DNA from: Planctomycetia bacterium
GTDB lineage: Bacteria; Planctomycetota; Planctomycetia; Gemmatales; Gemmataceae
Direction: 5' to 3'
DNA length: 40,560 bases
Assembly: GCA_005808665.1 (NCBI GenBank)
Contig: SYLG01000009.1
Coordinates: 1 to 40,560 of the forward strand
The position numbers were made by a program, and so were the translations under genes. The notes under the pieces were generated by a model. It was not told the origin of the DNA, did not search any database, and was given only the letters and a program-made list of their open reading frames with translations. The first letter of the stretch is position 1. The number at the start of each line of letters is the position of its first letter. Positions 7,328 through 16,157 of the stretch are shown one piece after another.

Positions 7328-9766
7328 ATGGTCGGTATTTCCCTGGTATTGGCTCTCCCGTTTTTCGCTCCGGCTGCGTTTCCAGAGGTTGTTCAGGCAA
7401 CCCAAAAGGTCAATTACACCAAAGAGATCAAACCGCTCCTGGCTCAAAAATGCGTTTCGTGCCATGGTGAGGAACGACCACGAGGGGGCCTTCGGTTAGA
7501 CACCGCCGCCAATGGCCTCAAAGGAGGCAAGTCTGGATCGGCAATTGTTGCCAAAAAGGCTGCGGATTCTCCCTTGATTATTGCCATTCACGGGGAGGGA
7601 TCCATTGCCCGAATGCCCCTCAAACGCCCCCCCCTTAAACCAGAAGAAATTGCCCTTTTGACCCGGTGGATTGAGGAAGGGGCTTTAGCACCTCGTGATG
7701 AGGTTCCCACCCGACTCAACCAAACCCATTGGGCTTTCCTTCCACCGGTTCGACCTCCGGTGCCTTCCCTTCCCACCAAAGGGGTCCACCCGATCGACGC
7801 CTTCATCGTGGATCGCCTCCATAAGGAGGGGTTTTCCCCTTCCCCAGGTGCGGACAAGGCAACCCTGATTCGCCGGGTTAAACTCGACCTTGTGGGACTT
7901 CCTCCCACTCCCGCCGAGGTAGCAAACTTTCTGGAAGACAATCAACCCGACGCCTACGAACGGTTGGTGAACGGGTTTTTGGCATCCCCGCATTTTGGGG
8001 AACGGTGGGCAAGGCCCTGGCTGGATGCCGCACGGTACGCCGATTCCAATGGGTACAGTATTGACGCCCCAAGGTCCATTTGGAGCTATCGGGACTGGGT
8101 AATCAAATCGTTGAATCGCGATCAGCCCTATGACCAATTCCTGGTGGAGCAACTTGCAGGGGATATGTTGGCTAACGCAACCATGGACCAAAAGGTAGCC
8201 ACCGGTTTTCACAGAAACACCCAGATCAATCAGGAGGGCGGGATCGACCAGGAACAATTCCGGATTGATTCGGTCTATGATCGCGTTGCCACCACCTCAA
8301 CAGTGGTATTGGGTCTGACCATTGGTTGTGCCCAATGTCACGATCACAAGTATGATCCGGTCAGCCAACGGGAATATTTCAGACTCTTTGCGTTTTTGAA
8401 CAATGTGGACGAGCCGACTTTGGAGTTTGCCTCAGACAAAGATTTTGCGGCCCGTGAAAAGGTTCGTGACGAAATCATTGACTACCACAAAAAGTTAAAC
8501 GCAAAACACCCCGAAATTGTCACCCAAATGAAAGATTGGGAATCGATCCTTTCCCCTGTTTTCAAAGTGGATCAACCCCCTGAAATCAAGGACTCTTTTG
8601 ACAGGGCCGTAGACAAACGGACCGAGAACCAAATTCGCCTTCTAACGGAGCTTTTCCTGAAGGATAGCAAAGATCCCAACTACATCGCTCACTTGAAAGC
8701 CCTGAATGCCAAGCGTAAACGCGAGCCAAAATTCGATACCACCCTCGTTGTCACGGAAAGGGAAAAACCCCGGACCACCTACATTCACATCAATGGCGAC
8801 TTCACCCGCAAAGGGGAGGAAGTTTCGCCCGGAGTTCCTGCAGTTTTGCCCAGACTTACGGCTCGAAATCCCATGAAACCGGATCGGTTGGATTTTGCAA
8901 AATGGTTGGTGGATCCCGCCAACCCACTAACGGCCAGGGTCGCCGTGAATCGGCTTTGGCAATCCTATTTTGGCAGGGGACTGGTGGAAACTGAAAACGA
9001 TTTCGGCACCCAGGGCACCCCCCCCAGTCACCCGGAATTGCTCGACTGGCTGGCCACGGAACTGGTCGCCAAGCAGTGGAGCTTGAAAGCACTTCACCGT
9101 GAAATCGTTTTATCGAGCACTTACAAACAGGCTTCCCAAACCAGAGATGACCTTGACCGGGTCGATTCTGGCAATCGGTTGTTGGGAAGGCAATCCAGGA
9201 TCAGGCTCGAAGCAGAATTGATTCGGGACAATGCCCTGGCCGTCAGCGGTTTGCTCACGCCAACGATTGGCGGGCCCAGTGTCTTTCCGCATCAACCCCC
9301 AGGGGTAATGGAACTCGGCCAAATGAAGAGGCCTTGGAAAGTCAGCACAGGCCCAGACCGCTTTCGCAGGGGATTGTACACCTTTTTTTGGCGGGCGACC
9401 CCGTTTCCCGCCATGCTGGCATTTGATGCACCCAACTCGTTTCAAACCTGCACCAAACGCAACCGCTCCAACACCCCTATCCAGGCCCTAACCCTATTGA
9501 ATGATGCTTCGTTTCTTGAGTGTGCTCAGGCCCTTTCCCAACGGGCCGAAAAAGAAGGAGGCACAACCGATCTGGCACGCATCGATTTCCTTTTCAAAGC
9601 CACCCTTGGGCGAAAAGCAACGCCGACCGAAAATCAAACGCTTGTGGAATTGCTTCGGGCAGAACGAAACGATTCCCAAACCGGGTTAACCCATCGGGAA
9701 AAAGACGCATGGTTGGCTATCGCCCGCGTGTTATTGAACACGGATGAATTCATTACACGAGAATAG
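7328..9766 (+). CDS. PSCyt1-DUF1549-DUF1553 planctomycete cytochrome-like protein
   Basis: Residues 1-24 look like a signal peptide (GISLVLALPFFAPAAFP). A planctomycete-type cytochrome c domain follows, with CVSCH at residues 42-46 and ARMPLKRPPL as a possible axial-Met region. DUF1549 (from about IDAFIVDRLHKEGF) includes FGERWARPWLDAARYADSNG and a second heme-type motif, CAQCH, at 334-338 within CAQCHDHKYDP. DUF1553 covers the last 300 residues, with RVAVNRLWQSYFGRGLVET and SSTYKQAS. Such proteins are abundant in Planctomycetes and thought to work outside the cytoplasm, perhaps in polysaccharide breakdown; their reaction is not established. An in-frame TGA at 7313 limits the start to 7328 or nearby. 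The DUF1501 partner follows 14 bases later, so the two form an operon. Confidence 0.92.
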   Translation: MVGISLVLALPFFAPAAFPEVVQATQKVNYTKEIKPLLAQKCVSCHGEERPRGGLRLDTAANGLKGGKSGSAIVAKKAADSPLIIAIHGEGSIARMPLKRPPLKPEEIALLTRWIEEGALAPRDEVPTRLNQTHWAFLPPVRPPVPSLPTKGVHPIDAFIVDRLHKEGFSPSPGADKATLIRRVKLDLVGLPPTPAEVANFLEDNQPDAYERLVNGFLASPHFGERWARPWLDAARYADSNGYSIDAPRSIWSYRDWVIKSLNRDQPYDQFLVEQLAGDMLANATMDQKVATGFHRNTQINQEGGIDQEQFRIDSVYDRVATTSTVVLGLTIGCAQCHDHKYDPVSQREYFRLFAFLNNVDEPTLEFASDKDFAAREKVRDEIIDYHKKLNAKHPEIVTQMKDWESILSPVFKVDQPPEIKDSFDRAVDKRTENQIRLLTELFLKDSKDPNYIAHLKALNAKRKREPKFDTTLVVTEREKPRTTYIHINGDFTRKGEEVSPGVPAVLPRLTARNPMKPDRLDFAKWLVDPANPLTARVAVNRLWQSYFGRGLVETENDFGTQGTPPSHPELLDWLATELVAKQWSLKALHREIVLSSTYKQASQTRDDLDRVDSGNRLLGRQSRIRLEAELIRDNALAVSGLLTPTIGGPSVFPHQPPGVMELGQMKRPWKVSTGPDRFRRGLYTFFWRATPFPAMLAFDAPNSFQTCTKRNRSNTPIQALTLLNDASFLECAQALSQRAEKEGGTTDLARIDFLFKATLGRKATPTENQTLVELLRAERNDSQTGLTHREKDAWLAIARVLLNTDEFITRE

Positions 9767-9780
9767 GCGGAGTCCTTGTT

Positions 9781-11244
9781 ATGAACCAAACCAATCTCCA
9801 ATGTCCGCTTCTGAACCGTACCCGGCGACACTTCTTTCATGAATGTGGGGTGGGCATTGGATCCATGGCACTTTCTGCTTTGGCCAACCCAAACAGTGCC
9901 AAGGCGGAAAGACAATCCAAAGCGTTCACCCAACCGGCGGCTCCGCCCAGGGGACATTTTCCCGCCAAGGCAAAAAGTGTGATCTACCTTTTTATGGCGG
10001 GGGGACCGAGCCAACTGGAACTGTTTGATTACAAACCCGAACTGCAAAAAATGTCAGGAAAACCGATTCCGGATTCCTTCACGGCCGGAAAACGGTTTGC
10101 TTTCATGGATACTTTTTCCAAGGAAAAACCCAAATTGCTGGGCACCCAACGCAAGTTTAAACAACATGGAAAGTCCGGGGCATTCGTTTCGGAATTGTTA
10201 CCCGAGTTTGCCAAAATCGTCGATGAAGTGGCAATTCTTAAAACAGTTGCCACCGATGTGTTCAATCATGCTCCCGCCAAACTCTTTGCCAACACGGGCT
10301 CGCAACAATTTGGCCGACCCAGCATGGGTTCATGGGTCACCTATGGACTTGGTAGCGAGTCTCACAACCTGCCCGGGTTTGTTGTTTTGCAATCGGGTCC
10401 CAGGGGTCCTCGGGGCGGAGCAGTGAATTGGGGTAGTGGCTTTTTGCCCACCGCCTATCAGGGTGTTCCCCTTCGGTCCGCAGGCGAACCGATATTGAAC
10501 CTGGCGAACCCAAAAACGATTTCCAAAGCCCAACAACAACGGGCTGTTGATGCTGTGGCTGTCCTCAATCACCAACGAATGGTCGCAACCGGGGATCAGG
10601 AAATTGCCACCCGGGTCGCTGCCTACGAAATGGCATTTCGTATGCAGACGAGTGCTCCGGACCTGATAGACTTTTCGAGCGAATCTGCCCAGACACTTGC
10701 CCTGTATGGAGTGGAACCGGGCAAACCATCTTTTGCGAACCAATGTTTATTGGCAAGGCGGATGGTCGAACGGGGGGTGCGGTTTGTCCAGCTTTACCAT
10801 TCCGAATGGGATCACCATGGGGGACCAGGCATTAGCCTGAACAAGGATCTGGAGGTTACTTGCCGGGATATTGATCGACCCATGACGGCTTTGATTTACG
10901 ATTTGAAAGCACGCGGATTGCTGGACGAAACCTTGGTCGTTTGGGGGGGAGAATTTGGGCGTACCCCGATGGGGGAAATCCGGGAAAATACCGGGCGCAA
11001 CCACCATATTGACACCTCGACCATGTGGATGGCAGGTGGCGGCATAAAGCCAGGCATCGTTCATGGCAAGACCGACGAATTCGGATTCGGACCGATCGAA
11101 GACCGGGTGCATATGCACGATATCCAGGCCACCATTCTCAATCAACTAGGCTTGGAACACACCAGGTTGACTTATCGGTTTCAAGGACGCGATTTCCGAT
11201 TGACCGATGTCGAAGGCCAGGTTATTTCCAAAATCCTTGCTTAG
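9781..11244 (+). CDS. DUF1501 family protein, Tat-type signal
   Basis: The 487-residue product has a twin-arginine-like leader (RTRRHFFHECGVGIGSMALSALA, seen around residues 13-35, where the RR is followed by HFF). The mature part starts with VIYLFMAGGPSQLELFDYKP, typical of DUF1501 proteins, and later has VVWGGEFGRTPMGE and RNHHIDTSTMWMAGGGIKPG, which resemble the metal-site regions of sulfatase/alkaline-phosphatase-like enzymes. The DUF1553-DUF1501 pair is a common planctomycete operon; the function is not established, but export and association with polymer degradation are usually assumed. The ATG follows GGAG at 9 bases. The stop TAG at 11242 coincides with the start of a 20-base sequence shared with the intergenic elements near the RHS genes. 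Confidence 0.93.
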   Translation: MNQTNLQCPLLNRTRRHFFHECGVGIGSMALSALANPNSAKAERQSKAFTQPAAPPRGHFPAKAKSVIYLFMAGGPSQLELFDYKPELQKMSGKPIPDSFTAGKRFAFMDTFSKEKPKLLGTQRKFKQHGKSGAFVSELLPEFAKIVDEVAILKTVATDVFNHAPAKLFANTGSQQFGRPSMGSWVTYGLGSESHNLPGFVVLQSGPRGPRGGAVNWGSGFLPTAYQGVPLRSAGEPILNLANPKTISKAQQQRAVDAVAVLNHQRMVATGDQEIATRVAAYEMAFRMQTSAPDLIDFSSESAQTLALYGVEPGKPSFANQCLLARRMVERGVRFVQLYHSEWDHHGGPGISLNKDLEVTCRDIDRPMTALIYDLKARGLLDETLVVWGGEFGRTPMGEIRENTGRNHHIDTSTMWMAGGGIKPGIVHGKTDEFGFGPIEDRVHMHDIQATILNQLGLEHTRLTYRFQGRDFRLTDVEGQVISKILA

Positions 11245-11261
11245 CCGTCCCAGAAAAACCC
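11242..11261. repeat. Partial third copy of the intergenic element end
   Basis: The 20 bases from 11242 match the first 20 bases of element copy B (3664-3683) at 18 positions: TAGCCGTCCCAGAAAAACCC here against TAGTCGTCCCTGAAAAACCC. The match begins at the stop codon of the DUF1501 gene. Beyond 20 bases it becomes weak. Eighteen of 20 is unlikely by chance in 40 kb, so an element end or a small mobile remnant may sit here. Confidence 0.4.
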
Positions 11262-11448
11262 CCAAACCGATTTTGGATTGGGGATGGGTTTTGCAGCCCT
11301 GATTTGGACTTGTCATTGGCACTGAAAATCCAAACTTTTCGCTAACGACTCGGCAAAAACGGGACCCTAAGCTTTTTCTTTAATGAAACGATTGTGCTTT
11401 GACAGGGACCTAACCAGCCATACGGCCCCTTTCCAAAGCGGCAATCTT

Positions 11449-13002
11449 TTATTTTTTCACCAATTTGGGATCAATCCTTGTGGCTCGGCGATAATCCTCC
11501 TCGGCATTTGCCTCATTTCCTTTCACCCGATATTCTTCGGCCCGCCGCAAAAGTGGGTAAGGGTCCTTGGGCGCCAACCGGGCAGCTTGACTGAGAAAGT
11601 GGATAGCTTCATCGTGCTTCCCAAGGTCCCCCCACAGAATGCCCAGAACACAGAGGATATCCGGGTTATCAGGGTCCATGCGAACGGCTTTGTTAATGTC
11701 GGTTAGGGCCTTTTCCCGGTCACCCCTTTCCCAGAAGCCAATGCCCCGAATGGCATAGTGTTCCGGGATACGGGGGTCCTTGATGATCAGGCGGGAGCAA
11801 AGTTCCAGGGTTCGTCTAAGGTCGCCCTTTTCGATCCTTTCCAATCCTTTGAAGGGAAAGGCCCGGATCATTTTTTCGTCCAGTTTCACGGCCTTGGCGT
11901 AGTCCACCAGGGCTTTTTCCGGTTCATCCATATCCAGCAAAACAAGACCTCTGTTGTAGTGATAACCGGGGTTGGCTGGTTCGAGACGAATCGCTTCCGT
12001 AAAAGAAGCTATCGACCTTTTGCGGTCATTCTTTTCCATGCAGGCGATACCCCGGATGTGATACGCCATCGCATTCCGCGGGTTTTGCCTGATCATTTCA
12101 TTGCATTCCACGATGGCGACATCGTAGGCCCCTTTTTCAAAACGGGCCGCTTCCAGGTGGTGAAACGCCCGGGGATGTTTGGGGTCCAGGCGAAGGACCG
12201 AGCTGAAATCCGTAGCCGCACGATCAAATTCCCCCTGTTCCAAATAGGCCACCCCCCGGGTAAAATGGTTCTCGGTGTTGGTGGATTCGTGGGTAATCGC
12301 CTCTGTGTAATCGGTAATGGCAATGTCGTGATGGCCCCTGGTGCGAAAAGCGTTTCCCCTTGCCGTAAGAGCATGGACGAATTGGGGCCTAATCCTGATC
12401 GCCTCGGTAAAGTCGGCGATGGCATCATCCGTCCTGGCAAGGGCGAATTGGGCACTTCCCCGCACATAGTGGGCATCCGGATTTTCCGGAACGATTCGAA
12501 GCGATTCGGTGCAATCCTCAATGGCCTGACGGAAGGTTCCTTTTTCCAGGCAGACCATTCCTCTCGAAGTCCAGGTTTCGGCCAAAGCCGGTTTCAGACG
12601 AATTGCCTCGGAATAATCGGTAATGGCACCCTCAAGGTCCCTCATCCTGTAACGGACATTTCCCCTTATATGCCACGCCTTGGCTTCTTCTCGGGCAAAA
12701 TTCACAGCTTCATTGGCCAAACGAAGGGCCGTGGCGATCTCCCCATCATTGGTGGCATTCTGCAACTGTTCCTGGGCCTGTTCCCAAGGTTTGATGACCG
12801 GGGGGGACGATTGCTTGGCTACTTTGGATTCAACACCCGCCTGTTTGATTGGGGTCCATTTGTTTGGGGTGGTAGGAGAGGATTTGGCAAACGGTTTTAC
12901 CTTGGTAGCAGGGTTGGTCTCCATCGCTGGTTTGACATCCACCGACTGGGAACAACCCACCAATATTAGGAAGGCAGTTTGCCAAATTTTTTTTACAACC
13001 AT
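11449..13002 (-). CDS. TPR-repeat lipoprotein
   Basis: The start at 13002 (ATG after GGAAGGA at 7 bases) gives 517 residues beginning MVVKKIWQTAFLILVGC, a lipoprotein signal whose lipobox Cys is at residue 17. A Ser/Pro/Lys-rich linker to about residue 80 follows. The rest is about 11-12 tetratricopeptide repeats of 34 residues, recognisable from repeated A-x-x-x-R-G-x-x-x, G-x-x-x-x-A-I-x-D-(Y/F)-(S/T)-E-A-I and P-x-x-x-x-A-(Y/F/H) patterns, as in GAITDYSEAIRLKPALAE. TPR arrays bind other proteins, so this is probably an envelope-anchored scaffold; the partner is unknown. An earlier in-frame start at 13092 would put 30 unlikely residues before the lipoprotein signal. It lies 260 bases downstream of plsY. 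Confidence 0.88.
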   Translation of the reverse strand: MVVKKIWQTAFLILVGCSQSVDVKPAMETNPATKVKPFAKSSPTTPNKWTPIKQAGVESKVAKQSSPPVIKPWEQAQEQLQNATNDGEIATALRLANEAVNFAREEAKAWHIRGNVRYRMRDLEGAITDYSEAIRLKPALAETWTSRGMVCLEKGTFRQAIEDCTESLRIVPENPDAHYVRGSAQFALARTDDAIADFTEAIRIRPQFVHALTARGNAFRTRGHHDIAITDYTEAITHESTNTENHFTRGVAYLEQGEFDRAATDFSSVLRLDPKHPRAFHHLEAARFEKGAYDVAIVECNEMIRQNPRNAMAYHIRGIACMEKNDRKRSIASFTEAIRLEPANPGYHYNRGLVLLDMDEPEKALVDYAKAVKLDEKMIRAFPFKGLERIEKGDLRRTLELCSRLIIKDPRIPEHYAIRGIGFWERGDREKALTDINKAVRMDPDNPDILCVLGILWGDLGKHDEAIHFLSQAARLAPKDPYPLLRRAEEYRVKGNEANAEEDYRRATRIDPKLVKK

Positions 13003-13262
13003 GATGTTATCCTTCCGCAAAAACGGTTTTTGGCTTGGTTGCTGGGGTCCGGGCGGAAATCCCTTGCTAAAGGCCAGGTTGTCAGCAGGCACAACAACCG
13101 CAAATCAAGGATGGTGCGTTGAATGAATCCAAGGCACCGAGGGCCCATCACAAGGCCCAGGTAGGTGAGAGTATTCTAACCTTTATTGGCAAGGAAAGCA
13201 ACCCAAAGCGATTTCATTTGGATAATTGGGTAGATTTGGCTAAATAGAGAAAACGAAATTTG

Positions 13263-14507
13263 CTAATTTTCCTTTGGGTCCTTCTCCAGTGATGAGACTA
13301 CTGGGAGGAACCCTGCAAATCCCAACCCGGCGGTTGCCACGATTAGTGTTACAAGGTTAAGTAGAATGCTAAAGCCATGGAGATGGTTGAATTTGGCCCT
13401 TTGGAGGCCTGCTTCCTGAATAGGATGGGTTTCCTTGGACAAAAGGGCTTTGTGGAGGGAATCCGTTTTTGCCAAGCGCATTTGGGTTAGCTGTTTTTGA
13501 AACGCCCAGCCACAAATCACCAGAAGCAAACCCACCCCGATTATCTGAACCCGGATACGATGCATTCGGCCCTGTTTTTGCCACACAACAGCTGTAAGCA
13601 AAGAGGCCAAGGCCAACCAGACTTGGACCTCATAATAGGTAGGAAAAACCGCCGAGACAGCTTGACCTGCCAGGAGGCTTCCCTGTTCCTTCCGCAAGGG
13701 ATCGGGAAATTGGGAGCTTGGGGGAGCTTGGTCGAAAATAACCGGGACGGGTAACCACCAAGGTCGTTGGTTGTCAGGCAAGGATGTCAAGTCAGAAAAG
13801 GTGGCAAAAATGCCTAAGCCAATAACCAAGGTGAAAAACCAACCGATCCCAACCCAGGCACCCATAGATCCAATGTGAAGGATTCGTACCATTGCGGATA
13901 ATGCGCCTGAGGGTTTGATTTGATTCTCCGTTCCGGCCAGGATGCGCCGAATGTTTGAGGTATGGGTAAGAAGGACTCCCAGACCGGAAACCAAACCCAA
14001 AAGTGTTTGGCCCAAACGAACTTCTCCAAAAGGATCTTTTTCCACCAAAACCGTGGCAATAAGGGTTCCAGCGGCCGCAAGGCTGGCTAAAGAGACCATC
14101 CTCCACGCCAAAAGGAAAAGAATCCAGATCGCAAGGGATGCCAGAAACGGGCCGGGTAGGATGACCGCAGTAATTCCTCCGGCGGTAGCGACCCCTTTTC
14201 CACCCTGAAACCGTAACCACACGGGAAACAAGTGCCCAAAAAACGAAGCCATTCCCGCAAGGATGGCCACCCAAACGGGAAATCCTTTAAGGGCAAGGGC
14301 CGTTGGAATCGCCCCTTTCAGAAAATCGAGGGCAAAGACTGATAAGCCAATCTTCCAGCCTAAAACCCTGCCGGCATTGGTTGCCCCAATGTTGCCGCTA
14401 CCCTGTTTGCGAAGGTCAATTCCCTTGGCCAGCCCGGCAAGAAAACCAATGGGAATGCTTCCCAGGAAATAGGCGGCGAACCACAAACCAACCATGGTCC
14501 AAGTCAC
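13263..14507 (-). CDS. plsY: PlsY glycerol-3-phosphate acyltransferase fused to a DUF4149-like membrane domain
   Basis: Residues 1-200 are a complete PlsY, which transfers acyl groups from acyl-phosphate to glycerol-3-phosphate in phospholipid synthesis. All three catalytic loops are present: GSGNIGATN at 36-44, GHLFPVWLRFQGGKGVAT at 91-108, and HTSNIRRILAGTE at 182-194. PlsY is normally about 200 residues, but this protein has 414. The C-terminal half has about four membrane helices, starting LHIGSMGAWVGIGWFF, then YYEVQVWLALASLLTAV and ILLNLVTLIVATAGLGF, which resembles the DUF4149/TMEM205 type of four-helix domain. The GTG at 14507 follows AGGAGG at 6 bases, and no frame break separates the halves. 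A regulatory or substrate-handling role for the extra domain is inference. Confidence 0.9.
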   Translation of the reverse strand: MTWTMVGLWFAAYFLGSIPIGFLAGLAKGIDLRKQGSGNIGATNAGRVLGWKIGLSVFALDFLKGAIPTALALKGFPVWVAILAGMASFFGHLFPVWLRFQGGKGVATAGGITAVILPGPFLASLAIWILFLLAWRMVSLASLAAAGTLIATVLVEKDPFGEVRLGQTLLGLVSGLGVLLTHTSNIRRILAGTENQIKPSGALSAMVRILHIGSMGAWVGIGWFFTLVIGLGIFATFSDLTSLPDNQRPWWLPVPVIFDQAPPSSQFPDPLRKEQGSLLAGQAVSAVFPTYYEVQVWLALASLLTAVVWQKQGRMHRIRVQIIGVGLLLVICGWAFQKQLTQMRLAKTDSLHKALLSKETHPIQEAGLQRAKFNHLHGFSILLNLVTLIVATAGLGFAGFLPVVSSLEKDPKEN

Positions 14508-14613
14508 AAAACGCCTCCTGTTGGGAAGGGATCAATTAAAGGAAAGGCAAATCATGAGAACCAAGGGGGGGAGGATTCCCAGCCGTCTTAGCACCCTTTC
14601 GTGGAAAGTACCC

Positions 14614-15156
14614 CTACTTCAGGCCGAAATCAGATAAGGTGAAGATCGAGCGGAAAACATACTTGGGTTCAAACAATTCCCGGGCACCCGCCTTGCGATC
14701 CACCAAACAGATTACGGCAACCACAACGGCACCGGCGTCTTCGGCCGCATCCACAGCAAGCTTGGCACTTGTGCCTGTACTCAAAACATCATCCACAATG
14801 ATGACCCGGCTTCCGGGCATAAGCACTCCTTCCACCCGCTGTTTGCTGCCATGATCTTTGGCCTGTTTACGGACGAAAAAACCCTCAAGGGTAAGGCCCT
14901 TTGCATGACGGGCCATGGCAAGGGTGGCGGTAAGTGGCAAAGCACCGACCTCAAGCCCCCCTGCCCCTGAAAAATCCAGGTCCCTAGCAAGGTCCTGAAG
15001 GCCTTCACCAATCAAGGCGACTGATTCCGCGTGAAACATCACCAATTTGCTGTTGATGTAAAACGAACTTTTTTTGCCCGAAGCTAGGGTAAAGTCACCA
15101 TGAAGGATTGCCCGTGAAGCAAAAAGCTCCTGCAACCGTTTTCGATTGAAAGCCAT
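14614..15156 (-). CDS. pyrE: orotate phosphoribosyltransferase
   Basis: PyrE joins orotate to PRPP to form orotidine monophosphate in pyrimidine synthesis. The PRPP-binding motif is VIIVDDVLSTGTSA at residues 118-131. The N-terminal HGDFTLASGKKSSFYINSK is the family's substrate-binding region, and the flexible-loop Lys residues lie in VRKQAKDHGSKQR. The length of 180 is normal. I chose the ATG at 15156, with GGA about 7 bases upstream; a TTG four codons earlier (15168) is possible. The gene follows the DUF1571 gene on the same strand by about 50 bases and may share its transcript. PlsY is next downstream. Confidence 0.93.
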   Translation of the reverse strand: MAFNRKRLQELFASRAILHGDFTLASGKKSSFYINSKLVMFHAESVALIGEGLQDLARDLDFSGAGGLEVGALPLTATLAMARHAKGLTLEGFFVRKQAKDHGSKQRVEGVLMPGSRVIIVDDVLSTGTSAKLAVDAAEDAGAVVVAVICLVDRKAGARELFEPKYVFRSIFTLSDFGLK

Positions 15157-15207
15157 TTCATTTTCCAAGTGGTATCTATACGGCTCAAATGCCTTTGGGG
15201 GCTTGGC

Positions 15208-16047
15208 CTAATTTTTCCGGAAATCTTCGGTTAAACCCGAATTGATTTCCAACTTGTGATATTGATACGACTCCAACAACTCCCCGACGCTTTTGCCGTC
15301 TTCGGCCCAACCAAAAAGCTCGAGACGGATTGGAAAACCCGAATCGGCGGCGAAGGTAACGATCGTGCGACCAAATTCGTTGGTTTTATTGGTGGAAGGA
15401 GACTGAAGGACATCAACCGTGGTGCAGGTTTTTCGGTCCAATTCGCCCTGGGTCACCCGAACTTTGGTATCATCCTCATCGGGCCAAAGGTCCCAACTCT
15501 TCCTCAACCGGTTGAAAAGGTTCTGGAAACCTGCCTCGTCAATTCCATGGCGACTGGTGGCTCTTGAAAGAGGATCATCCAGCCCCATGCTGATGAAACC
15601 CAAATTTCCCAAAAACCCGGCCGACTTGCCTTTCATACGCTTGGGGTTGGTTTCCAGACAAAATACCCCGACCTGCCCACTGAGGGCTTTGGGCTCCTTC
15701 CACGCCATGCGTACTTTGAAGGGGTGTTGGCGAACCATCATATCAATGACCTGCTCCGCCCCCAATTTTCCGTTAAGCCTTTCCTTTTTGTGGAGCTCCA
15801 ATTGATAATCCGTCACCTTTGCCATTTCCGCAAACGAACGGGCAAGGAGGGCAAGGGCTTTGGTTCGGTCCGCCTCATCAGCATGGTGGTGGAGGGCTTC
15901 GGGAGCGGCAATGGTCCCGGCGGCCTCGTTGGGTTCTTCGGGCCAAAAATTGGCGCCCGACAAAAGGGCAACCCCAAGCACCGACCCCCAGGCTACATTC
16001 CAGCCATAACCCCGGATTTTCGCTGAGCCTTGCTCTCCTTGGGTCAT
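15208..16047 (-). CDS. DUF1571 family envelope protein
   Basis: The 279-residue product has an N-terminal hydrophobic segment at about residues 18-33 (VAWGSVLGVALLSGANF), a signal peptide or anchor. The region YQLELHKKERLNGKLG, followed by HPFKVRMAWKEP, matches the start of the DUF1571 domain, a beta-rich, LolA-like fold common in Planctomycetes. Later segments (RKTCTTVDVL, SGFPIRLELFGW) fit strands of the same fold. Its role is unknown; lipid or lipoprotein handling in the envelope would be a guess from fold resemblance only. The ATG follows AGAGG at 8 bases. It diverges from the MBL-fold gene at 16158, with about 110 bases between them. Confidence 0.8.
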   Translation of the reverse strand: MTQGEQGSAKIRGYGWNVAWGSVLGVALLSGANFWPEEPNEAAGTIAAPEALHHHADEADRTKALALLARSFAEMAKVTDYQLELHKKERLNGKLGAEQVIDMMVRQHPFKVRMAWKEPKALSGQVGVFCLETNPKRMKGKSAGFLGNLGFISMGLDDPLSRATSRHGIDEAGFQNLFNRLRKSWDLWPDEDDTKVRVTQGELDRKTCTTVDVLQSPSTNKTNEFGRTIVTFAADSGFPIRLELFGWAEDGKSVGELLESYQYHKLEINSGLTEDFRKN

Positions 16048-16065
16048 TTCTGAAACCTCTGCCTT

Positions 16066-16093
16066 TTGGCTACACTATGGTTTGGATTATAAA
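16066..16093 (+). promoter_or_regulatory. Possible sigma70-type promoter for the MBL-fold gene
   Basis: TTGGCT at 16066-16071 and TATAAA at 16088-16093 are separated by 16 bases. Transcription would start near 16100, upstream of the ATG at 16158 but downstream of the alternative start at 16080, which supports the later start. This was found by eye only. Confidence 0.35.
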
Positions 16094-16157
16094 ATACCCG
16101 TTCCTTGTTTGGAACTCCAAGGCAAGTTTTCCTCAAGTTTTGTTTAGAGCAACCCAA

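Noticed and set aside
11758-12969. Long plus-strand open frame of about 400 codons
   Set aside because: It mirrors the TPR gene on the other strand; the regular 34-residue repeats keep the antisense frame open by composition.
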